A stretch of 64,000 bases of DNA from Pholis gunnellus. Lineage: Eukaryota > Chordata > Actinopteri > Perciformes > Pholidae. The position numbers and the translations under genes are program-made. The DNA is taken from NCBI GenBank assembly GCA_910591455.2, contig OU342811.1, positions 2,986,022 to 3,050,021 of the forward strand. The letters run 5' to 3'. How positions within the stretch are numbered: the first letter of the stretch is position 1; each line of letters starts with the position of its first letter. A model generated the notes under the pieces. It searched no databases and was not told the origin of the DNA. It saw nothing but the letters and a program-made list of their open reading frames with translations. Shown piece by piece: positions 1 through 10,973 of this stretch.

Positions 1-1331
1 AAGTATCCACCGTAACATTTTTGCTGGCCTCATGCTGCTTTCTACTGTTTAGTAACCCTGTTTTTCCGGCTCATTGGTGACATCAAAGGCGACTTACCAG
101 AAAATAAACAGAAAGGCAGACTCTCTACTAGCAATGGTAAAGGACTCTATTGTCTTCTTTCAGCGGGTTTCCAAAATTTACAAAAGCCTGGATATACGCA
201 CTAACATTCAATTTTCTTTACTACTGAATACAATATGCCGATAAGTCATAAACTCTAAGGAAAAATCTCTGTTCTTAGTAAATTAACAAGTCATGATAAT
301 GATAATATGGTGAACAGAATATTAATCAGGCATTAAGTTTATTTATTTTATAAATTTATTTTTAGTTTGTAGTTAGCTGCACACAGTTTTCATTGGAACT
401 GTTTTCTATTGAAGAAATAGAAGCTCAGTGAATCATCGAATTGAACTGCCACAGAAATATATTGAAGCACTAATGCATGTATGTGTATGTAGGCGATTGT
501 GAGGTGCACATAAGATGTGTGTTCATTTCCAACTGTGCCATCCTAAGCCCCTGTTGTAAAGTTATACAAACACACACACAACCCGCCGCAGTGTGATTAA
601 ATCTTTAAGGAAAGTAGCACTGGCTGAAGGGATAAGTAGGGCCAGTATGTACGGACTAACAGCTGGGTGGAGAGTGGCTTTTAATCCTGTCGGGTTTTAA
701 CATGATGGAGGGAAAAACAGCAATCCAGGGCGTGTGTTTTGAGTCCTCTTCCTGCCAACATCACATCCTAACATTACGAAAGAAGAGAGAAATTAAAAAG
801 AAAAAGAAGTCAGTAAACACATTTGGATGCCAAAGACAGATGCCCTTTCACACCAATGCATTGGATAGATGAGGTTGATTTCAGTCATTCATTGTGACAT
901 TTCCAAAATGCCAATGAAATGTAACCAAAGTAAGAATGCTTGTTGCTGTTTGGATATGTAGTGCTATTAATGTTGTATAGTATGTAATAGCGTAATAAAT
1001 GATTGCTACATAATGTCGACACAGGCAACATGTTAGCAGAACTGCAGCTTCTGCCTGTGTCAACACAGGATGCGTTCAGGCACAGTATTGAGTGTAGGTC
1101 ACTTGTGTTTTAGCAGTGCTCAGAGCTCAACTCACAATCACTGTATAGTCGGGGGCCTAAAACAGACTTGAAACGTAAAAATATGGAGTAACACTTGTAC
1201 AGTGCGAGTGAAACTGAAACGTTAAGCAGCCTGTGTAGATGATTTCACTGGTTAAGATGGAAGCATATGTGAACTGTCATATGCACGAGGGATGGACTGA
1301 ATATTTACAAAATTGCAGCCTGAAGAACTTG

Positions 1332-1416
<85 letters not shown>
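1332..1416 (+). repeat. (GATA)n microsatellite
   Basis: About 85 bases of uninterrupted GATA units. It adjoins the LINE relic on its right. Read on the minus strand, it sits at the 3' end of that relic, where many LINEs carry a microsatellite tail. Confidence 0.97.
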
Positions 1417-1640
1417 CAGAGGGCAGGAATGTTCTCCTGTATCTGTCCTTGTGACAGCGGAGCTGGATCAGTCTGTTGGAGAAAGTGCTCCTCTGTCCCT
1501 GCAGTAGGTGGTGGAGGTCCTGGTTATCCAATATGGATAATAGTTTCTTCAGTGTCCTCCTCTCCACCACCTGTTCCTTCTTAACTAGTTTGTTAAGTCT
1601 GTTGGTGTCTCCGGCTCCAATATATTAGTATCGTATAGTA
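1417..1640 (-). mobile_element. LINE reverse-transcriptase C-terminal relic
   Basis: The minus strand encodes a fragment like LRCHKDRYRRTFLPSAI preceded by LLQGQRSTFSNRLIQ. This resembles the extreme C-terminus of the ORF2 protein of several fish LINEs (a basic RYRRSFLPxAI end). It runs straight into (GATA)n at its 3' side. The copy is 5'-truncated to roughly 200 bp, and the family (L2, Rex-like or other) cannot be fixed from this. Confidence 0.55.
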
Positions 1641-2596
1641 TATTGACATTTCCTAACTTTTTTTTATACTTGTAGGATTGGTTCAGCTTTGTTCAAGTCT
1701 GCCTTTAAGCATGTTCATATGCACAGTGAGACATGTTGGTCACTGCGATGTTTCCTCCTCTCCATACGGCCTGCGAAGACATTCCTTCTTTCAATGAATT
1801 TTGTAATGCAATTCAATCTACATTATATCTGTCAAATATCTGCAGTTATTGTCTCCAGCAGACTGTGCAAAATTGAGTACTTTAAGAGTAATGTATGTAA
1901 AAGAAAATGATCAGGGTAATTTACCCCTCACTATAATGCAATACAAATCAACACTCCACAAACTACTTTCTCAAAAATGTCAAAAGCAGAACACTATAAC
2001 CTGAATGAAGGTGGGATTTGTAGCTGCCCTGTTGTATTATACTGACGTTAATATAGTCTGGGATTTCAGGAGTTTCCTCACAGCCAGAATAGGAAAGAGA
2101 AATTATTACAGTGACCAAAAAATCTTTCAATGTGCATACGGCATGTGTAAGATCATCTGAAACACCTGTTACAAATAAAAGAAACCATGTCAAATGTATC
2201 CTTCATTTACTCTTTTGTTCCTCCAGATACAGGAAAATGTTTGCAAGCATTATTTATGCCAATCAAAAACACCTTTTAAAAATACAACTTTGCCATCTCT
2301 AGACCACAATGTTGTGCTCTTCTGCAAGGCGGATCAAAAATATGTCAACTCTTTTCCTAATAAAACTTGTCCAAAACTTCTGAACATCAACACCATCAGT
2401 GATCTGAAGTTCCAGTCTCGAGTATCAGTATCGGCCTTCAAATACCCATATTGGTCAAAGCCTGGTCTGCTAAACCTAAAGCTCTTCCTAACCTTCTGCC
2501 AAGCTCTTATCATCCAGAAAAGCCACCGCTGTCAAAACCTTTGATCTGCCTGGCTCACTGGTTATCAGGGAGCAGACTACTGTGTGTCTATGTTTT

Positions 2597-2738
<142 letters not shown>

Positions 2739-3022
2739 CCCTGAGGCCTGGCCAATCTCAGCTCCGCTGCAGGCCGGTGACAGGTGCTAATGCTGGGGCG
2801 AGAGGCTGCACGGGCCTCCATGCTCCCTGCTGTGATAACACTGACCGACTTCCAAAAGCATACAAACACACACACACTCACCATCACACACACACAGTGG
2901 CTTAGCCTCCTGATAACTTTGCTGCACTTCAGAAGCAGCCTGTGTGTGTGTTGGATTGATTTTTCAAAGGATTCCCCTTTAGTGCCAGCAGGCCCTCCAT
3001 CAAAGCTGGCCATGAGAGCCTG

Positions 3023-3134
<112 letters not shown>

Positions 3135-3219
3135 AAACAACAGCCCTGTGTTTTGCCTTCGAGGTGATATGATGTTATTATGTTGTGCACGATGGTTGAT
3201 TTAATGCTGGATAACTGGA

Positions 3220-3316
3220 TGTGTGTGTGTGTGCTTGTGTGTGTGTGTGAGTGGGTGGGTGGCTGTGTGTGTGTGTGTGTGTGTGTGTGTGCTTGTGTGT
3301 GTCTATGAGTGGGTGG

Positions 3317-3349
<33 letters not shown>

Positions 3350-3360
3350 TGTGTGTGTCT
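3220..3360 (+). repeat. Compound (TG)n minisatellite-like tract
   Basis: Two copies of a unit made of a GAGTGGGTGG-type interruption plus a (TG)n stretch, spaced by about 65 bases, suggest a local duplication inside a TG tract. Confidence 0.85.
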
Positions 3361-3836
3361 TTTTTAAGGCTGAATTGAATTTTGCAGCTGTAAAGGCCCA
3401 TCTGGACAAAACAGCTTAGTGTTACTGAGTGAAGTGTGGCTCATTGCTTATAGATGTACAACGCGCTAAAACCTCCAGCTGACCATTTGGCAGAGGTCTG
3501 ACATGCCTACGTAGTTTAGAATTTCATTAAATCAACCTTTTCAATGCGAACCACACAAGTCTTAGTATGTGGGTAGCCTTGTAGAATGATAGGAGTTTAG
3601 CTCATTCTAATCACGCCCTCATGGCATTCTTTGCAATAATGTGATTTCAATCATTTGCTACAGTACCTTAAATCCCATGTAACAAATGGTTCAAATTATC
3701 TCCGAGGTTTTAGTCGAGTCAGAAACTGAATAATTGCAACCTATTTGTCTTGTCTAGTTGCCTCTACCTTCATATTAACCAGTCATCCTCAATCTTCATC
3801 CATCCATGTGTTTTGTACCAGCATGCACACCAAGAT

Positions 3837-3885
3837 ACACACACACACACACACACACAGACACACACACACACACACACACACA
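3837..3885 (+). repeat. (CA)n microsatellite
   Basis: CA repeats with one G interruption near 3,860. Confidence 0.95.
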
Positions 3886-4008
3886 AAGACACATGAATGC
3901 TGGTCTTTCCAGTAAAAGAGGATCTCTTCTGTCCCTGTCTTCACTTTTGCCTTTGAAGTCATCCTGTCTGGAGTTTTTCTGATACCCACAAGACCATAGA
4001 GAATCATT

Positions 4009-4010
<2 letters not shown>

Positions 4011-4050
<40 letters not shown>

Positions 4051-4068
4051 GGGGGGGGGGGGGGGGGG
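4011..4068 (+). repeat. (TG)n followed by poly(G)18
   Basis: TG repeats to 4,050 are followed directly by 18 G (4,051-4,068). Confidence 0.95.
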
Positions 4069-4269
4069 TCCACTTGTCCACTTGTATGAGAAAAAGAGAG
4101 AGAAAGAGAGAGAGAAAGAAAATGTCTACATGAAGTAAGAATACATCATGCTTCCTTTCAAGTTTAGTGATGCTGTTAGCATTTATCATATTGGTTTAAA
4201 GGTCAAGCACTTGATAACGTGTTGAACATGGCCATTAATGTAATGTCTAGTCCTTTCAAGATTCTTTTA

Positions 4270-4299
4270 GATTTTCTGTACAGTATTGTACAGAAAATC
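4270..4299. repeat. Perfect 13-bp inverted repeat with 4-base loop
   Basis: GATTTTCTGTACA, GTAT, TGTACAGAAAATC. The arms are perfectly complementary. It is too short for a typical pre-miRNA. It may be a transposon footprint or chance. Confidence 0.85.
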
Positions 4300-5362
4300 A
4301 GTGTTCGTTCAAACTGTGCAACAAATGACTGCCACAAATTTAAGACAAAAGAAATATATAACCAGAATCAATATAGCCACAAAACCAAAACACAACCCCC
4401 CCACATTAGACAGTGTGTTATAGACATGTTAAGACCTGCATCCACATCACAATAAATACCCAATCGTCACCATCTCAAAAAATATAGTTAACGAGGGAAT
4501 TTAATTATTTTGCCTTATTAGAGAACTGGATCCCAAATGTCATGAAATGTTTTTTATTAAACATGAATTGAAAGCTGAACGTTCTTCAATCTGATAAAAT
4601 ATTGGATATTTCTTGTCCAGCTGGTATGAGAAGGACGTGTAGCTGATTTCCAGGTGGTCAATATTAAACCGATCTAGCCAATAGAAAGTCCTTCCCTCAC
4701 CGGTGTCCCCCATGAGACCTTATTTCAGAATAAATATGTACAATATTCAACAGTTTGAAACAAATCATTTTTTGATCCCATAAGAATTGTTCAACGAATT
4801 ACACATCTATTTCAAAGAAAGTCTTGCAAGTCAAGAAAGTTGCAGTTTATTGTAGGTTTGTCATAGTAACATTTAGTTTTGTGTGAAACCACTCAGTGGA
4901 CTACATCTCCCTGCTTGCAAAATGTCACCAACACCAACCATATAACATTATTTTACCTGATGTATTTTATCCAAATACTATCCAAATATCCATTCTTTTT
5001 ATCAGCTGGGAAGTGAAAGAACAAGCGAGACCTGTTTTTTGTGTAAATACCTGCTCCGGTTATGAAACAGAGAGGCATTGTAGCTTCAGCGAGAGACGTC
5101 ACTTATGAGACTTTTGGGTGTTTAGTCTTTTTAATTATGTATTTTCACGGTCTTTAGTCAAATTAGTATGCATGGAAAGAGAATGAATATTGCATTTTAC
5201 CGAATTAGCCAGAGATAACCTATAGGTTAAGGACAGACAACCGTCATTAATCTAAATGTTGGGCGACCTTAGATGTAGAGGATGGTGTGTAGAGGATGTA
5301 GAGGATGGTTTAATGCAGCAAATGTTTTACTTGTATTTGAAGTTTTATTTTTATATCCAAAT

Positions 5363-6172
5363 TAGGGCTGGGCAAGTTAACGCGTTATTATTGCATTAAC
5401 GCATTAATTAATTATTTAACGGCGACAATTATATTATCACGTGCTAACGCAGTTTTTTTTTAAATTATTAAGCGGACATTTTTAACTCAAGAACCGGGCA
5501 GCGAGCAGTGAACAGCTGTTTGTGTGGCGTCTCTCCCTTTCCTCCCCCTCCCGGTGACACGCCCTATCCGGAACCCCTCCTACACTCCGTCACCATCGGT
5601 CCCTCCTGTCTCACAAACACACACACGCGCGCACGCGATCATCTCATTACAGGATCAAACGTGACAATATTAAAATACATATTGTCGTGTTTTTAAATTT
5701 ATAACAAATACCACACATATTACGGTAATCTGTGTCTGACCAAACATTTTTAGAGTTTTTAAAGTTTTTTTGTTTGTAATATGTATAATAAGCATATCAT
5801 TTAGTTATCGCTACTGAGAATTTAACAAACATCAAAAAAAACATGAAGTAGATAGGTTTGCAGTTTTCAAGTTGTATATTTCAAATTGCATCTATTACAC
5901 ACATGAAGATAAACTTGTGAACATCGGCTGAATATCTATTATCAGAATCATTACAACTGTATTTTAACTGCTACTGTGTAAAGAATACTGCTGTTAAAAA
6001 GAACCTGATTTGTTTAAAGTGTTTGCCAACCAAATCTTATTGCACTTTTGTTCATATAGCAGCACTTTCAAAATAAAAGTGCGCAATACACTACTTTTGA
6101 ATTCAATATTGAACTTTGCACATAACAATGTGATTAATCGCGATTAAAAATTGTAATCGTTGCCCAGCACTA
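5363..6172. mobile_element. hAT-like MITE (810 bp, Ac-type TSD)
   Basis: The element runs from TAGGGCTGGGCAA to TTGCCCAGCACTA. It is flanked by ATCCAAAT (5,355-5,362) and ATCCTAAT (6,173-6,180), an 8-bp target duplication with one mismatch. The subterminal parts are rich in TTAACGCGTTA and ATTAATCGCGATTAA. No transposase reading frame was found, so it is non-autonomous. Confidence 0.85.
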
Positions 6173-7100
6173 ATCCTAATACTTGACAGAAACAGACCAG
6201 AAACAGGCAAGTTGGAAATGAACAAAGGAAGGTCATCTGCATACAAGGAGATCTTCAGTTCTAAACCATATATGTTTGTACAAGGTATAACATGGGGGTT
6301 AGATTGTAGTGCTGCTGACAAGGGTTCAATGGCAAATAGTAGGGGACTCAAAGGACAACTCGGTGTTGTGGATCTGTAAAGACAAAAGTAATCAGAGTGA
6401 ATAATATTTGTGATAATTGAAGCTTGTCATAATGAATATAGCAACTTAGTCCATGAAATAAAAGTCCTCCTGAAGCCACATTTCTCTTAAATGTAGGAAG
6501 TAATACCATTTTACTCTGTCAAAAGCTTTTTCAGCTTTCAAGATTATCAAAGCTTCATGGGTTGTTGGGTGGGATGTAGAGGGGTTGTAGATAATATTAA
6601 ACAGATGTCTGAGGTTGGAACAGGAATGCCTATTTTGAATAAACCCAGTCTGGTAAAATAATAAATGGAAGAGTAGATTCCAGGTATAAAGCCATTAGTT
6701 TTGATAATAATGTACGGTCCACATTAAGCAAACTTACAGGCCACTAAGAGATACAGGCTAGGGGGTCTTTGCTTTTGTTCAAGACAGAGATAGAGGTTTG
6801 GGGAAGGCAACCAAAATTATATGATCTGTGAACCTAACCAGAAGTAGGGACCAGCTTATGCCAACTTTCTTATCAAACACTCATGGAGCATCTGGTTCTT
6901 GGCTCTCCCCACTAGACATGTAGGGATGTCATAGCAGCATGTAGTACTTCAATAATGATCTTTTAATTGCTACGGTTTGTTGTGTAGAGTATATTCAAAA
7001 CCATCAAAAAACGATCAATGTTGGGAGTGGTAGAATTATGATCAGATGACTAAAAGACATGTAAAATTCCTTAAATACCTTATTAATTTCCTCTGATATT
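6173..7100 (-). mobile_element. Decayed L1-type LINE reverse transcriptase fragment
   Basis: The minus strand encodes reverse-transcriptase palm motifs: ILKAEKAFDRVKW (near 6,505-6,560) and, further downstream, MSPLLFAIEPL then LKISLYADDLPLFIS with the catalytic YADD (near 6,230-6,250). Upstream pieces such as TRLGLFKIGI and EEINKVFKEFYMS fit the same ORF2, but stops and frameshifts break it. It is a relic. Its 3' side ends at the MITE at 6,172. The upstream limit is uncertain. Confidence 0.7.
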
Positions 7101-7789
7101 AAGTCAGGTGCGGAAGCAGCAAAACCTTTGACCAACCCTCCATCACAGACGTGATGTACTGGAAAAACAACCTGTGTTCCATCATCGGGGGTTCCCCTAG
7201 GGAGAGTAAAGTCACACAGCAGACTTAATATCAGGGTTCCATCAAACAAAGAGTGTAAACTGAATATCACACGATTTCAGCCACAGGTTTGGTTCAGCAG
7301 AGCTGAGGTGTCAGAATGCACAATGAGCAATGTGGTTCTCCATGAACACACAGGAACACCCTCCTCAAGGAGTGGATGCGTTCTCTGACTGACCCTGGCC
7401 CAGAGTTCTCTAATTCATTGCCTCTTAGCACACATTCCAGAAGAGAATCTAACAGTCATTCTAGTGGAAACTCTGGAGGTGTAGATCCAACATCTTGTCA
7501 CACGCCTCTCGTGGTAACCTACCTTCAAACATTCGCAGATAGCAATTTGGCCCCCTCAACAGTTAAAGCTTCATCCTGCCATTAAAGGCTGGGGAGAGAG
7601 AGAGTTTTTTTGCGCATCTCTTGTGTAAAGAGCTTTTTGAAAGGAGCCAGACAGCCAAGGGCGCGAAAATATCTTTACGACTGTGCATGCATGCTGGGCT
7701 ACCTCTATGCTCATAGAATCTCGAGTTACAATATGTAACTAACATTTTAGCATTGCATGCCTGCTTGCCTGCCTTGCTGGCTGTGTGTG

Positions 7790-7790
<1 letters not shown>

Positions 7791-7828
<38 letters not shown>

Positions 7829-7838
7829 AGAGAGGGAA

Positions 7839-7880
<42 letters not shown>
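7791..7880 (+). repeat. (CA)n and (GA)n microsatellites
   Basis: (CA)n at 7,791-7,824, preceded by a short TG stretch that could pair with it, then (AG)n at 7,843-7,880. Confidence 0.95.
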
Positions 7881-7885
<5 letters not shown>

Positions 7886-8482
7886 TTGCAGACTCTCTGG
7901 CTCCAAAGCACAAGATCTCTGTGATTGCAGAAATCATGCAGACAGAAAGGAGAGAAGATTAAGGTGATGTGCAGTGTGTGGATTTGGTTTGACATGCATG
8001 AAGATTGTGCTTACAAGTTGTTTGTTATGTGTGTGTGTGCGTTTGTTTGTGACTTTAAACCAGCTGATCTGCTGTAACCCAGAGGTGCTGTTGTGAATCT
8101 ATTGTTACAGTAAAACCAGTTGCATGATTTCCAGTTTGGAAAACTGTTTTTAAATATCTTGGTACATTTCTAGTTTTCCTACACCCCAAAGTCAACATTC
8201 ACCCATTCATACACTGATGGGCTGCCATGCAAGGTGCCTACAGCCCATCAGGATCTAGACTAATGTGCATTCATACACCAATTTGCGGTTCCCAAGGTCA
8301 CCTCGAGATGCAGAGAGAAGCACGGGATCCAACTGCTGATTTTATGATTAGCAAGGCAATAGATGACACATCTGCAAAAATAAGATGCAAAATGTGTTAC
8401 TCACACTATATACTATCTTTTTACATATTGTGAGAATTGTAGTATGGTACTGTGGTATTTCAGATTTTTTACTATAATATAG

Positions 8483-8545
8483 AATAATAATAATACATTT
8501 TATTTATATAGCGCTTTAAAAGGCACTCAAAGACACTTTACGTGG
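8483..8545 (-). repeat. Dispersed fish repeat fragment (LINE-type 3' tail)
   Basis: The segment ATTTTATTTATATAGCGCTT with AAAGGCACTCAAAGACACTT downstream is the reverse of a 3' tail common to dispersed fish retroelements. The family is not resolved. Confidence 0.45.
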
Positions 8546-9522
8546 TAAAAACAGAAACAATAAAATAATTTATAATAAGAACAAAATCTATGACATCATA
8601 ACAGTAAGGAACAACACAAAAAGAAAAAAAGAAAAACATACATAACTGACTTTACAGGTTAAAAGTAGATTTAAGTAGGTGAGTTTTAAGGAGAAATATA
8701 TATATGATGTTTCTGGATAAATATCACTGCTGCATTAATATGTATGTTGCATATAACTTCTGTAGATGTTTTTAACTCCTATAAATACTGTGGGATAGTT
8801 TAACTTACAGCACTGTATCACATTTTATCATCATAGATCATCATGTGTCTGTAGCATCACGTGTTCACATCTTGTGAGAATCACATATCTCTAATAGCTC
8901 AACTTTTCATGAGCTCAGAAAAACAGCCGTTTTCAGCTTTGTGACAAAGCATGTTGCTTTTTTAATAGTTTATTTATCTTAAGATAAAGAACTTTCTCAA
9001 ACATTAATTAACACTTTATCCTTCAGTTCCTCACAAATGTCACCAAATTTGGATATAATTGGTTTTCACTGTACATGAAAGTTATGATAAAGTGTAATCT
9101 GAAAAATAACTAGTAACTATAGCTGTCAGATAAATATAGTGGAGTACAATGTTAGTCTCTGAGATGAGTAGATTTAAATGAAGTTGCATGAAATGGAAAT
9201 TCTCAAGTAAAGTACAAGTACCTCTAATTTAAATACAGTACTTCATAAAGAGGAACAAAGTAAGACTTTGTTCCTCCACCGGTTTTGACCTTAGTTTGCT
9301 CTCATTGCGTCGCTAAAACTGCCTGCATCCAAGTTGGCAATTACAGAAGCAGAAATAGATCAAGCTTCATATATTTGATTCAGTCCAGATGTGTGGATTG
9401 GCCCCCATCCTGATCCTACGTATCAGCTTATTATTGCAGAGTTGGTACAATTGCTGCATCCCTCGATTTACTTAGTAACTATCGGAGCCTTAATTAAACC
9501 TGTGTTTGTTTTTTGCATGCAG

Positions 9523-9699
9523 GTCCTTTCGACGGACGTGGTGTGACCTTGCTGGAAGTATGTGGTAGCTGGCCGGAGAGCTTCGGCATACCGCGACACA
9601 ACGTTGGCTCAGCAGACGCCAGTGACGAAGGCCTCCGAGAGAGACTGGCAGATGCCATGTCTGAGTCCCCCTCCAGGGATATAGTAGGATCTGCTACAG
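9523..9699 (+). CDS. bcas3: bcas3 penultimate coding exon
   Basis: This 177-nt exon encodes 58 complete codons and contains the BCAS3 motifs VTLLEVCGSWPESFG and LRERLADAMSESPSRD. BCAS3 is a WD40/beta-propeller protein with a BCAS3 domain, linked to cytoskeletal polarity, endothelial migration and, with PHAF1, autophagosome membranes. This segment lies in its C-terminal tail, beyond the propeller. The exon opens after an AG acceptor with two bases of a split codon and ends with one base (G) before GTCAGC. That matches the two-base start of the exon at 42,600. No stop occurs in frame. The middle (IPRHNVGSADASDE) is the least conserved part compared with the mammalian protein as I remember it. 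Confidence 0.93.
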
Positions 9700-10661
9700 G
9701 TCAGCCGAGACAATACAAAACATGCATGCACACGCACAAACACTTCACATGAACAGGCTCCTATTCACAGCTGCTATATCTTGTGGTCAGACAGCCCTTT
9801 CTGACAGGGAACTGAAGCTGTTTTATCGCTCGCTTCAAAGCCCCGAGACTCCATTGACAAAAACAATGTGTCATTTTACCTCGTAGTACAAGGGAGTGTT
9901 CATCCAACCCCACTTCAAAAATTCTAAGTTAATTCAGTTATTTCCAAACTAAGTACAGTCAACGTTGATTCTTAAACGTATCTTACTTTGGTAACCTTTC
10001 GTCACTGCGTTTGCCAAATTGTTTTGTGAAAAACTGAGAAAGGGAGCTAGATGGCACTGAGGTGGTCAAAGGAGAAGAATTGTTTCTTGTTAAACGAATG
10101 CCAAAAAAGTTATACTGCAAAGTAAATCCGATCTAAAATGTTGTCCAGTCTACAGCTACAAATTTAGCAAAAACATGATAAAGAGATAAATGAGATAAAG
10201 AATCAACCAAGTTTTCTGTCTTCACACACTGTTCTTGATATGTTTTCAGTCTGTAAATACACAAAAAACACTCATCTCTTGTCAAGATAAGCTCCGCTGA
10301 GAGTCCCTCAAATATCTTTGCATATTCTTGTTGCTAAGAATGTTTTCTGCAACATAAATGTTTAAAATTGTGCTACTTCAAAGCAACATATTTCCTTAAA
10401 ACGCTTATGCACTTGGTGCAAGGTGATGTAATACTGAATGATGTTGTAGTAGAGCGAGTCCTTTCACACACAAAAAACACATTGGTGATCTGGATTACTG
10501 TTTTTGTTTAATTCCTTTAAAATCCCATTATAAACGTCTGCAGCGCAGCGAAGGGTCTTGTTAGGTAGCCTGACTTCCTCACTGTGGTATTACCCAGTAT
10601 ACAGTGCTGCCAGGTCAAGGTCCAGTGATGGATTAGCTCACCATTAGTAATGCGTTCTGGT

Positions 10662-10692
<31 letters not shown>

Positions 10693-10929
10693 GTGTATTT
10701 TGCAAGGTTTTGGCATATCTGAACATGCCTTGCTGTACTTCAATGCTTCCTGCCTGCGTGTGTGTATGTGTGCACAGCAGACATGCCGTTGGCCCCGACA
10801 GTCCAAATGGTTAACTCGTTTAGGAAGTGGCAGTGCGCTCTCTTTCTCTTTCCCCCCTTCTTAAGTGAGTGAGTGTGTGTAGGGGGGGTTGGGTATGGGG
10901 TGGAGTGTAACTCCATAGAGGCAGCCAAA

Positions 10930-10973
10930 GGGGTAGGGTGTGGTGGGGTGGGAGGGGTTGGGGTAGAGGAGTG
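10930..10973 (+). other. G-quadruplex-type G tract
   Basis: At least six runs of 3-4 G with short loops occur in 44 bases (GGGGTAGGG, GGGGTGGGAGGGG, GGGG). This exceeds the usual four-run G4 rule. It lies in bcas3 intron sense RNA. Confidence 0.7.

Noticed and set aside
1332..1416. CRISPR-like or satellite array
   Set aside because: Simple tetranucleotide repeat without spacers. None of the repeats in the window have CRISPR architecture, and the DNA is vertebrate.
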